From Loktanella sp. SALINAS62 (GTDB taxonomy: Bacteria; Pseudomonadota; Alphaproteobacteria; Rhodobacterales; Rhodobacteraceae): 64,000 nucleotides of DNA. The position numbers and the translations under genes were made by a program. Below are positions 16,209 through 24,962 of the stretch, piece after piece. A model generated the notes under the pieces. The model saw nothing but the letters and a program-made list of their open reading frames with translations, made no database searches and was not told where the DNA came from. Within the stretch, counting starts at the first letter, position 1. The number at the start of each line of letters is the position of its first letter. The DNA is taken from positions 1 through 64,000 of the forward strand of contig NZ_JAAFZU010000040.1 of assembly GCF_018263905.1 (NCBI RefSeq). The letters are read 5' to 3'.

Positions 16209-17315
16209 ATGGTGCGCCTTCCCGCCATGGCGCTTGCGCTGACCGCCTCCGGGGCGGTGGCGCAAGGCGTGCCGGACATTGATGTGTCTGCAATCGTGCA
16301 GATGCAGTCGATCAACGCGGGCGAGCAAGCCCAGATGGAGCAACAGGCCCAGATCAGCGCCACGCTGACGCAAAACCTCGGATCGCGGGCGGATCAGATC
16401 GCCGCCCTGGAGGACACCATCAATATGCTGCGCGGATCGTCGGCCATGACGGCGGACCTCGAAGGCTTGGACGGTATGGTCGCAAGTGCGGTCTATGCAA
16501 TTGAGGACAACAACCCCTACGCGGGGCGCTTGTTCGGTGACGCGCGTGAAACCATCGAGTCGATGATTGCCCAGACGGCAGTAAAATTCGGCAATGACCC
16601 GGCGCTGGAGGCAATCGGGATCAACGCGGTGGAGTTTCGGTGCTGGTTTCAGGCGCTGGTCAAACAGGAAAGCCGGTTCCAGATTGGGGCGCGGTCGCCA
16701 AAGGCGGCGTTCGGACTGACGCAGATCATTCCCGGCACGGCGCAAGACCTCGGCATCTATCCGGCCTACTACACCGACCCCCAGCTGCAACTGGACGGCG
16801 GGGCGCGCTACCTGATGCAGCAAATTCGCCGCTTTAAAAGTATGCCCTTGGCGCTTGCAGCCTACAACGCTGGCCCCGGTGCCGTGATGAAATATGACGG
16901 CATCCCGCCCTACAAAGAAACGCAGGATTACGTCGTCAAGATCAGCGGTTTCTACAACGTCTATGCCGCCCAGATCAGCGGCGCAGACCAGACCGGGACA
17001 CTGGCGCTGGCGGAAATGTCGATCTCTGAGATGTCGAACATATCGGACGCGGCCATATCCTACGCCGGATACAGCCAGGAAATTCTGATCCAGTCGCTCT
17101 CGCGGCTACAGGAGATTTTGCGGCGTATTTCGCTTGCGGCCTCGGCCAAGGAAGCGATGGACCTCAACAGTTACGCCAAGGCGGAAGTCACGCGCATGGC
17201 CGGTGTCCTGACCCGGCTACTGGCGGTGAAGCGCAAGGCGGAATGGGCGCAATATGGAACGCTCTTTGCGGCCTACGCCCGCGACCGTGAATTTTTTGAA
17301 GGGATCACAGAATGA
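16209..17315 (+). CDS. Second lytic transglycosylase with VirB5-like N-terminus
   Basis: 368 residues from ATG 16209 (GGTGAG just upstream). The signal peptide ends at AVAQ and the mature N-terminus [15 protein letters not shown] is strikingly like that of the next gene, virB5 ([15 protein letters not shown]). Residues ~20-110 are coiled-coil-like. An SLT domain follows ([20 protein letters not shown], then [23 protein letters not shown] and [11 protein letters not shown]) with its catalytic Glu in KQESRF. A helical C-terminal tail of ~110 residues completes it. It appears to combine a VirB5-type periplasmic region with cell-wall cutting activity. It overlaps the virB5 start by 4 bases. Confidence 0.9.
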   Translation: MVRLPAMALALTASGAVAQGVPDIDVSAIVQMQSINAGEQAQMEQQAQISATLTQNLGSRADQIAALEDTINMLRGSSAMTADLEGLDGMVASAVYAIEDNNPYAGRLFGDARETIESMIAQTAVKFGNDPALEAIGINAVEFRCWFQALVKQESRFQIGARSPKAAFGLTQIIPGTAQDLGIYPAYYTDPQLQLDGGARYLMQQIRRFKSMPLALAAYNAGPGAVMKYDGIPPYKETQDYVVKISGFYNVYAAQISGADQTGTLALAEMSISEMSNISDAAISYAGYSQEILIQSLSRLQEILRRISLAASAKEAMDLNSYAKAEVTRMAGVLTRLLAVKRKAEWAQYGTLFAAYARDREFFEGITE

Positions 17316-18097
17316 ACAAGTTGCTCTCGACCGTTGCCGTGGCTCTCGCGCTGACGGGTGGCTCTGCCACGGCGCAAGGTGTTCCGACGATTGACGTGTC
17401 CTCCATCGCCCAACTGCAACAGATGTTGGCGGAAGCCCGGTTGCAACTGAATGAGGCTGTCTCCCAGAACCTCAAGCTAGACGACCAGACCTTGAAGCTG
17501 ATCGCGCAAATTCAGCTGATGGAAGATCAATACAAGGCGCTGACGGACAGCTTTGAGGAAGCAAAGCTGCTGCTCACGACTGATTGGTGGACAGACCTTT
17601 TGCCAGAAATTGACGACATTCCGGGCGCGTTGAAAGACGCAACGGAAGGCAACTGGGGTGCGATCGGCACAGGCGGGAAAATTGGTAGCCGGACGACCAG
17701 AGAGATTGTGGACGGCATTTTCTCAAGCGCCGGAACATCGACCGAAGACATGACTGATCTTGCCAATAGCGAAGATCCTGGCGCAGCCCGGATCGGCGTT
17801 CAGGGTAACACCGGGGCGCTGATGGGGGTGGCTGCGGAAGCCTCGCAAGAGGCGGCTGGAAAAAGTCTCGAACGGATCGAAGAACTGACCGGCAACATTC
17901 CCGACACGCAGGGCATGAAGGCGGCAATCGACCTGAACACCCGCATGACCGCCGAAATGGGCATGGCGCTGGCGAACATCTGGCAACTCGAAGCCGCCCA
18001 GACCATCGGCCTCGGCCAAGCCGGTGTCATGACGGCGGCTACGCTTGCGGACGAACAGAAATACCTCGACCTTAAACCCTCGGATACGTTGGATTAA
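17312..18097 (+). CDS. virB5: VirB5-like pilus tip protein
   Basis: 261 residues. Signal peptide [20 protein letters not shown] with cleavage near TAQ, then [20 protein letters not shown] and long helices ([20 protein letters not shown]). The C-terminal half includes [20 protein letters not shown] and LWQLEAAQ-type helical sequence typical of VirB5/TrbJ proteins. VirB5 is a minor pilin at the pilus tip that aids contact with the recipient. Its stop overlaps a possible start of the following gene by one base. Confidence 0.9.
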   Translation: MNKLLSTVAVALALTGGSATAQGVPTIDVSSIAQLQQMLAEARLQLNEAVSQNLKLDDQTLKLIAQIQLMEDQYKALTDSFEEAKLLLTTDWWTDLLPEIDDIPGALKDATEGNWGAIGTGGKIGSRTTREIVDGIFSSAGTSTEDMTDLANSEDPGAARIGVQGNTGALMGVAAEASQEAAGKSLERIEELTGNIPDTQGMKAAIDLNTRMTAEMGMALANIWQLEAAQTIGLGQAGVMTAATLADEQKYLDLKPSDTLD

Positions 18098-18114
18098 TGG
18101 ATAGGAACTTCACC

Positions 18115-18672
18115 ATGAAAACTCTACTGCTGACCTGTGCTGCTGTCGCCGCAATGGCCTCCCCTGTTGCGGCCCAGCGGTTCCAGACCGAAGCCCGCGA
18201 CGGCGTGCGCTACTTGGTGCCTGCTGAGGAAAGCACACAGAAGCCGCTTGCCAATTTGATCCAATCGCGGGCGATGGAAATGGGCTTTTTTAGCTGGCCG
18301 ATCCCCACGGAAAAAGTCGCGGCTGACCAAGCAAGTCGCCCGCGCCAAGTATCAAACTGTTCTGGTCACGACGCAGACTATAAACCGGCACATGAATTTG
18401 GCGGGGCTGACGATTGGCGGCTGGCTAATATCGGAAGTGCCAAAGCATTCATTTATGAATGGATGGCCTACGACAATGCGATCAAGGCTAAGGACTGCAC
18501 CTGCGATACGCTCAAAGCGGATTGGCCCGCCGCTGTCGCGGCCTTTGATACCTTGACCGAAGGTGTCGAAAACTTCCGTTTCTATACCGATGTTCCCGGT
18601 CGGATGCGGGACCAGATCAAACACGACTATGACCGCATGTGCGACATTACCATGCTGCTCGAACTGGAATAA
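18115..18672 (+). CDS. Periplasmic protein between virB5 and virB6
   Basis: 185 residues from ATG 18115 (MKTLLLTCAAVAAMASPVAA, cleavage after AQ). An ATG at 18097 in the same frame overlaps the virB5 stop and has no better site. The mature protein has several cysteines (SNCSGHD, KDCTCDTL, RMCDI) and a helical C-terminus (DQIKHDYDRMCDITMLLELE). It is not one of the standard eleven VirB subunits. Its fixed place inside the operon implies a structural or assembly role in the periplasm, possibly disulfide-stabilised. Family not recognised. Confidence 0.75.
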   Translation: MKTLLLTCAAVAAMASPVAAQRFQTEARDGVRYLVPAEESTQKPLANLIQSRAMEMGFFSWPIPTEKVAADQASRPRQVSNCSGHDADYKPAHEFGGADDWRLANIGSAKAFIYEWMAYDNAIKAKDCTCDTLKADWPAAVAAFDTLTEGVENFRFYTDVPGRMRDQIKHDYDRMCDITMLLELE

Positions 18673-18676
18673 TTGA

Positions 18677-19753
18677 ATGGCAATCGTCGCAGACATCATG
18701 GGTTTTATCGACACCGCTGTAAGCGGTGCCGCACAGGATACCTTCGTGGCTGTGGCGAACGGCTACGGCGGTATCATCACGATCTTGGCCGTCATGGCGT
18801 TCATGGTGTTTGGTATCGCTGTGGCGCTGGGTGTCGTGACCGCTCGCGCCGGAGATATGACGCAACTGGTTCTTAGGATCGTCCTGATCTTCACGTTTGG
18901 GCTGTCGTGGGCCAATTTTGAAGTGATCTACGATGCCCTGACCAATACCGGCGACGGACTTGTGACTGCTCTTTTCTCGGCGGCAAGTGATGGACCTGCA
19001 ACGTCTTCGATTGACCAAGCGGAGAAGTTTGCAGCACAGGCGCAAGAAACGGCTGGGTCAGTTATCAAAGCGGAAAGTGCCATAGCGCGGGGTTTCCTCG
19101 GAGCGATCATGTATCTGCTGTTGGCCCTGCTGCAAGCTGCCTACATTCTGGTCGCAGGGTTCGCCAAGATCATGATCGGTATTCTGGTCGGGCTGGCACC
19201 CTTCGCAATTGCGGCAACATGCCTGAACCGGACGCAATTTCTCTTTGAGGCATGGGTGTCGTCGCTGATCGGCTACTTCATGTATCCGGTCGCCGCTGCT
19301 GGTGTGATGGGGTTCGTGGCGACGGTGGCGGAACGGGCATTCACATCGAGAAGCGAAGAAACCCTGATCGGAATTACCGGCGTGGTCGTTGTTATCATCG
19401 TCGGCATCTACGGCCTGCTAACGATCCCGCAAGTCGCCTCGAACATCACCGGGCAACTGAACCTCGGCGGCATCGCCCCGCAGGCTTTGAGCATCGTCAG
19501 CCGTCCGGCAATCAAAGCTGGTGAAATCGGAAAAGGTGCTGCGACGCAGATCGCGAGTGGTTTCACGACGGGCGGCGAAACTGCCCAGCGTGCCGCCCAG
19601 ACCCGCCGCTTCGGATCGGCCACGGACATGAAGCTGGCGAACGTTGGCGCAAAACTTTCAGGCAATGCGGCTGGTCGTTTTGTCCAGCGACGGCGCGACG
19701 TGCAATTTGCCCGCGCGTCCAACGAACGCCTCCGGGCCAAAGCTAAAACTTAA
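18677..19753 (+). CDS. virB6: VirB6-like polytopic inner-membrane channel protein
   Basis: 358 residues with about six membrane segments (for example IITILAVMAFMVFGIAVALG, LVLRIVLIFTFGLSWANF, and IMYLLLALLQAAYILVAGFA). The central KIMIGILVGLAPFAIAATCL with LFEAWVSSLIGYFMYPVAAA is the VirB6/TrbL core. The C-terminal ~80 residues are soluble, basic and cytoplasmic. It forms part of the inner-membrane translocation channel. Separated from the preceding gene by four bases. Confidence 0.9.
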   Translation: MAIVADIMGFIDTAVSGAAQDTFVAVANGYGGIITILAVMAFMVFGIAVALGVVTARAGDMTQLVLRIVLIFTFGLSWANFEVIYDALTNTGDGLVTALFSAASDGPATSSIDQAEKFAAQAQETAGSVIKAESAIARGFLGAIMYLLLALLQAAYILVAGFAKIMIGILVGLAPFAIAATCLNRTQFLFEAWVSSLIGYFMYPVAAAGVMGFVATVAERAFTSRSEETLIGITGVVVVIIVGIYGLLTIPQVASNITGQLNLGGIAPQALSIVSRPAIKAGEIGKGAATQIASGFTTGGETAQRAAQTRRFGSATDMKLANVGAKLSGNAAGRFVQRRRDVQFARASNERLRAKAKT

Positions 19754-19786
19754 CCGCAAACGCGACCTCATAGATTGGAGAACGGC

Positions 19787-20542
19787 ATGACCTCGCTCAC
19801 TGCTGAACAGAGAAAGATTCTCAAAAGCCCACTTTCAAAGGTCGCGCCGCATGATCGCGCCGACGTGGAAAAAGCGGTCGCTGCGGCCAGTGAAGCGGGC
19901 GGTTCCTACTTCATTGCTGAAACCATCCTCGGGATGCGCCAGCGGGAAAAACGAGCCTGGGCCGTGGCCGTCGTCGGGATGGTTCTGGGGCTCGCCGGGG
20001 TCGGCATGGGGGCCTACGGGCTGGCCCATAATGAGACCCAAGCCTACCTCGCAATCGTGGACAAGGACACGGGCGTCGTAGAGCGCGGCGTCAGCGTAGA
20101 CCGCGCCAGCGTGGACCAGCAACAGGCGGTCGTGGAAAGCCTGATCTACGCCTACGTCATGGACCGTGAAACCTATGACGCGGACGACAACGAATATCGC
20201 ATCCTGTCGGTGTTCAAACGCTCTGCAATCCCAGTCCGCCAGTCTCTCGAACAGCTGTGGACGCCGGGTAATTCCAACTATCCGCCCGAAAGCTACGGCG
20301 TGGACGGCAAGGTCGATGTGTCGATCAACAACGTCCTGATGATCGACAACGACACGGCACAGGTCCGGTTCACCAAGACGCTGCGGCGTCCCAACGCCCC
20401 TGTCCAGCGCGGCGATTTCGTCGCAACCGTCACCTACAACTTCAATCCCAGCACGGTCGATAACAACCTGCTCCTTTGGCAAAACCCGTTCGGGTTTCAG
20501 GTCACTGGCTACCGTGTCGCATCGGAAGGAACGAGCGAATGA
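19787..20542 (+). CDS. virB8: VirB8-like assembly factor
   Basis: 251 residues from ATG 19787 (GGAG 7 bases before). A short cytoplasmic N-terminus and one membrane helix (AWAVAVVGMVLGLAGVGMGA) lead to a periplasmic NTF2-like domain with QQAVVESLIYAYVMDRETYD, LWTPGNSNYPPESYG and FVATVTYNFNPSTVDNNLLL, then NPFGFQVTGYR. This is the VirB8 pattern. It bridges inner-membrane and outer-membrane core subunits. It overlaps virB9 by 4 bases. Confidence 0.9.
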   Translation: MTSLTAEQRKILKSPLSKVAPHDRADVEKAVAAASEAGGSYFIAETILGMRQREKRAWAVAVVGMVLGLAGVGMGAYGLAHNETQAYLAIVDKDTGVVERGVSVDRASVDQQQAVVESLIYAYVMDRETYDADDNEYRILSVFKRSAIPVRQSLEQLWTPGNSNYPPESYGVDGKVDVSINNVLMIDNDTAQVRFTKTLRRPNAPVQRGDFVATVTYNFNPSTVDNNLLLWQNPFGFQVTGYRVASEGTSE

Positions 20543-21240
20543 ACAAGCTGCTGTGCGCCGCCTTGTTGGCGGCCCTTGCCACCCCTGCCCTCGCAGAGAC
20601 AACGCCGCGGTCGATGCGTGTCGATGCGCGGAGCGCTGTCGCAATCTATCAGGAAGGTCAGGTATACAAGATCAACACCCAACTGCGCCGGGTCACGCTG
20701 ATAACGCTGGCCCAGGGCGAACGCTTTGTAGATTTCAAAGCCGGTGACACGGAAAGTTTTCAATTTGCCGACACGGACGGCGGCAACGCAATTCTAGTCA
20801 AGCCAGTGATCGCGGGGGCCGTGACCAATGGCGTGATCGTCACGAACCAACGGTTCTATCTGGTCGAACTGCACGAAAGCGCCTCGGCGCGTCCGCATTA
20901 CTCGGTCAGCTTTCAATCGCCAGCCGGAAGCACGGCGGCGGCGGCGCAATCCTCGGTGCCTGCGGGGAAACCGCAAACCTATGTGATTTCCGCCGCCACG
21001 AAGGACGCTCAGATAAAGCCGGTGAATGTCTATGACGACGGCAGGCGCACGTTCTTCACCTTCAGCCCTGACGCGCCGATCCCCAGCATCTACCGGGCCG
21101 ACGCTCAAGGCCGGGAATACATCGTCAACGGTCGCACGGATGGAACGCGCGTGACGGTCGGATCGCGGTCTGACCGTTGGGTCATTCGCTATGGCGACGA
21201 ATATATCTGTGTTCAAAGCGGGAGAATTACCAATGGCTGA
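20539..21240 (+). CDS. virB9: VirB9-like core complex protein
   Basis: 233 residues from ATG 20539 (AAGGA upstream). Signal peptide MNKLLCAALLAALATPALAE. The protein has an N-terminal VirB9 domain (VDARSAVAIYQEGQVYKINT, then LITLAQGERFVDFKAGDTES) and a C-terminal beta domain (RTFFTFSPDAPIPSIYRADA, then EYIVNGR and RYGDEYICVQSGRI). It forms the outer-membrane core ring with VirB7 and VirB10. Overlaps both neighbours by a few bases. Confidence 0.92.
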   Translation: MNKLLCAALLAALATPALAETTPRSMRVDARSAVAIYQEGQVYKINTQLRRVTLITLAQGERFVDFKAGDTESFQFADTDGGNAILVKPVIAGAVTNGVIVTNQRFYLVELHESASARPHYSVSFQSPAGSTAAAAQSSVPAGKPQTYVISAATKDAQIKPVNVYDDGRRTFFTFSPDAPIPSIYRADAQGREYIVNGRTDGTRVTVGSRSDRWVIRYGDEYICVQSGRITNG

Positions 21241-22543
21241 TGAGATGGAAAACCGCGCCGCCCGCTTGAAGGGTGGCAAGAAGAAGTCAAACGTTCCTGC
21301 CCTGATTGGTGTGGCGCTGATAACTGGCCTCGCAGCCGGTGGGGCTGGCGTGTCCTATCTGGTGGGACGCGATGGTTCGGTGACGATCCCGCAACGCGAC
21401 ACGTCCGATGCGTCCGAATTTCAGCGTGAGGCGACGGACGGCTTCACGCCGGTTATCACCCCTGCCCCTGCCTTTCCGGTGACAGAGACTGGCCCCTCTG
21501 ATGCGGAAATTGAACTGCAAAGGCGGCTGGACGAAGTGACCCGGCAACTGGACGCGGCCCGCAATCAAGAACCCGCCGCCCCTGTGGTGGATACAACCCA
21601 ACTTGAAACGCTACAGACACAACTCGACAGTCTGGCCGCTGATATGGCGGCACGCTCGGCGGAGGTGCAGGATCTTGCCAACGAGCGTGACCAGCTCAAC
21701 CGCGACCTGGCGCGCACTCAAGCGGAAAATTCCAGCCTGCTGCTGCAAGTCAATCAGGCCAGCGACGACTCTCTAGCCGAACAAATGATGGCTGAAGAAC
21801 AGGTGGCGCGGCGACAGGAACTTGAACGGCGGCGGGCAAAAGCGGAATCCATTCACCAAGCCCAGATCAACAGCCCTATCGACGGTATGTCAGGCGGCGG
21901 GACGGAAAGTGAAGGCCGCGACTATGCCGGCGATGAGGCGTTCATCCATGCCGGGTCCGACAAGATTGCACCGACACAATCGAGGGTGATCGGTGCGCCG
22001 TCCAATACCGTCATGCAAGGCACGGTGATTGAGGCCACCCTGACGACGGGCATTAACTCGCAGCTCTCTGGCACGATCACCAGCACTGTCTCCTACGACA
22101 TTTGGTCATTCGACATGAGCCGGGTGCTGATCCCGCGCGGGTCACAGATGTTCGGGCGCTACGCGAACGAAGTGGCCGTTGGTCAAAAGCGGGTGCTGGT
22201 CGCATGGGACCGGGTTGTCACGCCCAACGGGCAGGTTGTGGACCTTGAAGCCTACGGGTCGGATCGGCTGGGACGGTCTGGTCTGACCGGCAAGGTCAAC
22301 AGCCGGTTCCTGCAACGGTTCGGGTCGGCGGCACTGATTTCAATATTCAGTGCGGCCCCGGCTGCTGCTGCGGCCAGCGTCCAGAACGATGAAAGCGCGA
22401 TCCTGGCAGAGGCCGTCAGCACGGACGCCAGCGACAACGCCAGTGCGGTGATCGAAGAATACCTGTCACTGGCGCCGATCATCACTGTCGAGCATGGCTC
22501 GGTGATTATGGTCATGGTCACGAACGACATGGAGCTGTTCTAG
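21233..22543 (+). CDS. virB10: VirB10-like core complex protein
   Basis: 436 residues from ATG 21233 (GGGAG upstream). A cytoplasmic N-terminus and one membrane helix (NVPALIGVALITGLAAGGAG) are followed by a proline-rich stretch and a coiled coil (~residues 95-210), then the TrbI/VirB10 beta-barrel domain with VMQGTVIEATLTTGINSQLS, RVLIPRGSQMFGRYAN and LAPIITVEHGSVIMVMVTND. It spans both membranes and senses ATP energy from VirB4/VirB11/VirD4. Stop overlaps the GTG of virB11. Confidence 0.93.
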   Translation: MADEMENRAARLKGGKKKSNVPALIGVALITGLAAGGAGVSYLVGRDGSVTIPQRDTSDASEFQREATDGFTPVITPAPAFPVTETGPSDAEIELQRRLDEVTRQLDAARNQEPAAPVVDTTQLETLQTQLDSLAADMAARSAEVQDLANERDQLNRDLARTQAENSSLLLQVNQASDDSLAEQMMAEEQVARRQELERRRAKAESIHQAQINSPIDGMSGGGTESEGRDYAGDEAFIHAGSDKIAPTQSRVIGAPSNTVMQGTVIEATLTTGINSQLSGTITSTVSYDIWSFDMSRVLIPRGSQMFGRYANEVAVGQKRVLVAWDRVVTPNGQVVDLEAYGSDRLGRSGLTGKVNSRFLQRFGSAALISIFSAAPAAAAASVQNDESAILAEAVSTDASDNASAVIEEYLSLAPIITVEHGSVIMVMVTNDMELF

Positions 22544-23529
22544 TGTCCTCCTACCTCGCGGAATATCTCAAGCCGTTCGATCCTCTCTTTCAGGATCGAA
22601 CGGTGATCGAAGTCGTCATAAATGGTGACGGTCAGTGCTACGTCGAACGGCAGGGCTTGGCCCAGATGGTGCGGTCCGCTGACCACGACATTACGCCGCA
22701 AGCCGCCAAGGACATTGCACAGCAAAGCGCGAACGCATCTGCGACCGCGTTGACGGAAAAAGCGCCGCTGCTGTCCACGTCCGTTGAACACGCGGGGATA
22801 ATGCTGCGCGTCCAAGCGGTGATTCCGCCCGCGTCGGCCAGCGGCACGGTCCTGTCGTTTCGCATATTCAGACCGGGCCATACCGGCGAGCCGCGCACCT
22901 TCACTTTTCTACGGGACGATGTGACGGCCTCTCAGGACGAAGAACGGATTGAAAAGCTGCGCCACATCGAGGGCATCGCCCGGGTCGGTAGCGTCGATGA
23001 TTTTCTGAACGAAGTGCTGCGGCTGGAACTGAACATCGTAATCGCGGGCGGCACGTCCACCGGCAAAACGGAGTTGGGGCGGCGTATGCTTTATCTGATC
23101 CCCGACCACGAACGCCTGGTGACGATCGAGGATTCCTCCGAACTGCGGCCGCGCCAGCCCAACGTGGTCAGTCTGATCGCAGACCGATCCCCGGCCAGCC
23201 CGCGCACAGCGGAAAAACTACTGCAGGCGACCCTGCGTCTGCGTCCTGACCGAATCATTGTGGGCGAGCTGCGCGGGTCAGAGGCAGCAACGTTTCTGGA
23301 AGCGATCAACACCGGCCACGGTGGGTCGTTTACGACCCTGCACGCCCAGACCGCCCGCAAGGCAATGGCCCGGTTGGCACTGATGGTGATGGGAACGGGA
23401 ACGCAACTGCAATATGCGGAAGTCATGCGGTATCTGCGGTCGACAATTGACCTTGTCATTCAGGCCGGTCGGGTGAGAAATGAGAGGGGCATCGTGGAGA
23501 TTTACGTGCCGACCCTCGATATTTTATAG
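22543..23529 (+). CDS. virB11: VirB11-like hexameric ATPase
   Basis: 328 residues from a GTG that shares one base with the virB10 stop. The N-terminal domain (FQDRTVIEVVINGDGQCYVE) precedes a RecA-like domain with Walker A GGTSTGKTEL (~residue 169), an Asp box (LVTIEDSSEL), Walker B-like DRIIVGELRGSEAATFLEA and the His box (NTGHGGSFTTLHAQTARKAM). It is a cytoplasmic traffic ATPase that switches the machine between pilus building and substrate transfer. It is the last gene of the operon here; no virD4 follows. Confidence 0.95.
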   Translation: MSSYLAEYLKPFDPLFQDRTVIEVVINGDGQCYVERQGLAQMVRSADHDITPQAAKDIAQQSANASATALTEKAPLLSTSVEHAGIMLRVQAVIPPASASGTVLSFRIFRPGHTGEPRTFTFLRDDVTASQDEERIEKLRHIEGIARVGSVDDFLNEVLRLELNIVIAGGTSTGKTELGRRMLYLIPDHERLVTIEDSSELRPRQPNVVSLIADRSPASPRTAEKLLQATLRLRPDRIIVGELRGSEAATFLEAINTGHGGSFTTLHAQTARKAMARLALMVMGTGTQLQYAEVMRYLRSTIDLVIQAGRVRNERGIVEIYVPTLDIL

Positions 23530-23863
23530 CTGTCAAACGTCGTGTATCGTTGCCTCGAGGGGTCGGATTTTCTGAGTCCAATCGGCTCGAATCGTCAGGC
23601 AGGCCTGTCCCAAACGCCAAACGTTTCTGACCGAAACCGGAACTTCGCTGCAGGCCGAAAGGAGGTCTACTAAGTGGGAAAAGCCGCCGTTGGAAAGATC
23701 GACTTCGGGTCCAGCATTTCGATCATCCCTGCATGCCCGTACGCGTATTTCGGTTTTTACTTCAATTTGGATCAGCTTGCCGAACTGAATCTAAAGCGGC
23801 GGAAATCATCACTGTTGCGCGGTCTGCATCTTGGCCTTGTACCGGAAAGGATGTACGGACGAC
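23530..23863. other. Junction between the VirB operon and the que operon
   Basis: About 330 bases. It carries one copy of a ~60-base dispersed repeat (23681-23739) also present at 36784-36842 beside an IS110 relic. A 71-codon open frame beginning at 23674 with a good GGAGG is mostly this repeat and then frame noise running into the riboswitch, so it is not called as a gene. The que promoter presumably lies between 23750 and 23860. Confidence 0.5.
23681..23739. repeat. Dispersed ~60-base repeat, copy 1
   Basis: Starts AAGCCGCCGTTGGAAAGATC and ends GCATGCCCG. It matches 36784-36842 with a handful of substitutions. Translated on the plus strand both give KAAVGKIDF. Probably a fragment of a mobile element terminus. 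Confidence 0.65.
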
Positions 23864-23900
23864 GCTCCGGTCGCAGCCTACCCGGATAACAAAACAAGGG
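23864..23900 (+). promoter_or_regulatory. preQ1-I (type II) riboswitch
   Basis: The 36 bases before queC read CTCCGGTCGCAGCCTACCCG then GATAACAAAACAAGGG. P1 is TCCGG (23866-23870) with CCGGA (23882-23886). The loop GGTCGCAG...ACCC and tail TAACAAAACAAGGG are almost identical to the well-studied Thermoanaerobacter tengcongensis preQ1-I riboswitch as I remember it. The final AAGGG is both the pseudoknot strand and the Shine-Dalgarno of queC (ATG 23908), so preQ1 binding should hide the ribosome site and shut off the preQ1-making operon. Confidence 0.9.
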
Positions 23901-23907
23901 TTATAAA

Positions 23908-24609
23908 ATGAAGACGATCGTCATCTGCTCCGGCGGGCTCGATTCTGTTTCACTCGCGCACATGGTCGCGCAAGAACGACAGCTGACCCGCCTTGTGTCT
24001 TTTGATTACGGACAACGTCACCGCAAGGAACTGGACTACGCAGCCCGTTGTGCAAAGCGGTTGGATGTCGCCCATGACATTATCGATCTGCGCGGTATCG
24101 GTGTGGCACTGACAGGATCGGCCTTGACCGATGATATAGACGTCCCCGACGGTCATTATGCCGAAGAAAGCATGCGCATCACCGTCGTGCCGAACCGCAA
24201 CGCCATCATGCTGGCCGTGGCCTTTGGCGTGGCGGCGGCACAGGGCGACCAGGCCGTGGCAGCCGCAGTCCATGGCGGCGACCATTTCATCTATCCCGAC
24301 TGCCGTCCCGCCTTTACGCAGGCGTTCGAAGTTATGCAAAAGGCTGCGCTGGAGGGCTACGCAGATGTGTCGCTTTACACGCCTTTCGTGCATCGGACCA
24401 AAGCTGACATCGTCACGGAGGGCGCGCGCCACAACACGCCCTTCGCAGAAACGTGGTCCTGTTACAAAGGCGACAAGAATCATTGTGGGCGGTGTGGAAC
24501 CTGCGTTGAGCGGCGTGAAGCGTTTCAAATAGCGAACGTCGCCGACCCTACCACATACGCGGATCCTGAGTATTGGGTCGAAGCAATTGCACAAAAGGAC
24601 CGTGACTGA
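23908..24609 (+). CDS. queC: 7-cyano-7-deazaguanine (preQ0) synthase
   Basis: 233 residues. The N-terminus holds the PP-loop ATP-binding motif CSGGLDSVS (residues 7-15), followed by SFDYGQRHRKEL and VPNRNAIM, typical of QueC. A four-cysteine zinc site is seen in SCYKGDKNHCGRCGTC near residues 190-206. The enzyme converts 7-carboxy-7-deazaguanine to preQ0 with ATP and ammonia in the queuosine pathway. First gene of a four-gene operon; its stop overlaps queD by one base. Controlled by the preQ1 riboswitch directly upstream. Confidence 0.96.
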   Translation: MKTIVICSGGLDSVSLAHMVAQERQLTRLVSFDYGQRHRKELDYAARCAKRLDVAHDIIDLRGIGVALTGSALTDDIDVPDGHYAEESMRITVVPNRNAIMLAVAFGVAAAQGDQAVAAAVHGGDHFIYPDCRPAFTQAFEVMQKAALEGYADVSLYTPFVHRTKADIVTEGARHNTPFAETWSCYKGDKNHCGRCGTCVERREAFQIANVADPTTYADPEYWVEAIAQKDRD

Positions 24610-24962
24610 TGTACCGGATCACTAAGGAATTCCACTTTTCAGCATCGCACCAACTGTCGCATCTGCCCGATGGCCATCAATGTGCACGCTTGCATGGCCA
24701 CAACTATATCGTCGTTGTTGAACTGGCATCGGCCTCATTAGACGCCGACGGATTTGTACGCGACTACGGCGAGCTAAAACTGCTTAAGACTTATATCGAC
24801 GACACGTTCGACCATCGCCACCTTAATGACGTCATGCGCGAGGCCTCGACCGGCGAAAATATGGCGCGGCATTTCTATGAATGGTGTGTGGCACGCTGGC
24901 CTGAAACCAGCAGCGTCAAGATCAGCGAGACGCCCAAAACATGGGCAGAATACCGGCCATGA
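24609..24962 (+). CDS. queD: 6-carboxy-tetrahydropterin synthase
   Basis: 117 residues. Zinc ligands H14 (FSASHQL), H29 and H31 (LHGHNY) and the catalytic cysteine C25 ([10 protein letters not shown]) are all present, as is FDHRHLND and the closing glutamate motif [13 protein letters not shown]. QueD turns dihydroneopterin triphosphate into 6-carboxy-tetrahydropterin. The length is normal for QueD. It overlaps queE by 4 bases and starts on the last base of queC, so the operon is translationally coupled. Confidence 0.95.
   Translation: MYRITKEFHFSASHQLSHLPDGHQCARLHGHNYIVVVELASASLDADGFVRDYGELKLLKTYIDDTFDHRHLNDVMREASTGENMARHFYEWCVARWPETSSVKISETPKTWAEYRP

Noticed and set aside
23674-23889. 71-codon plus-strand frame before queC with a good GGAGG
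   Set aside because: Its first 20 codons are the dispersed repeat and the rest runs into the riboswitch, so expression as a protein seems unlikely.
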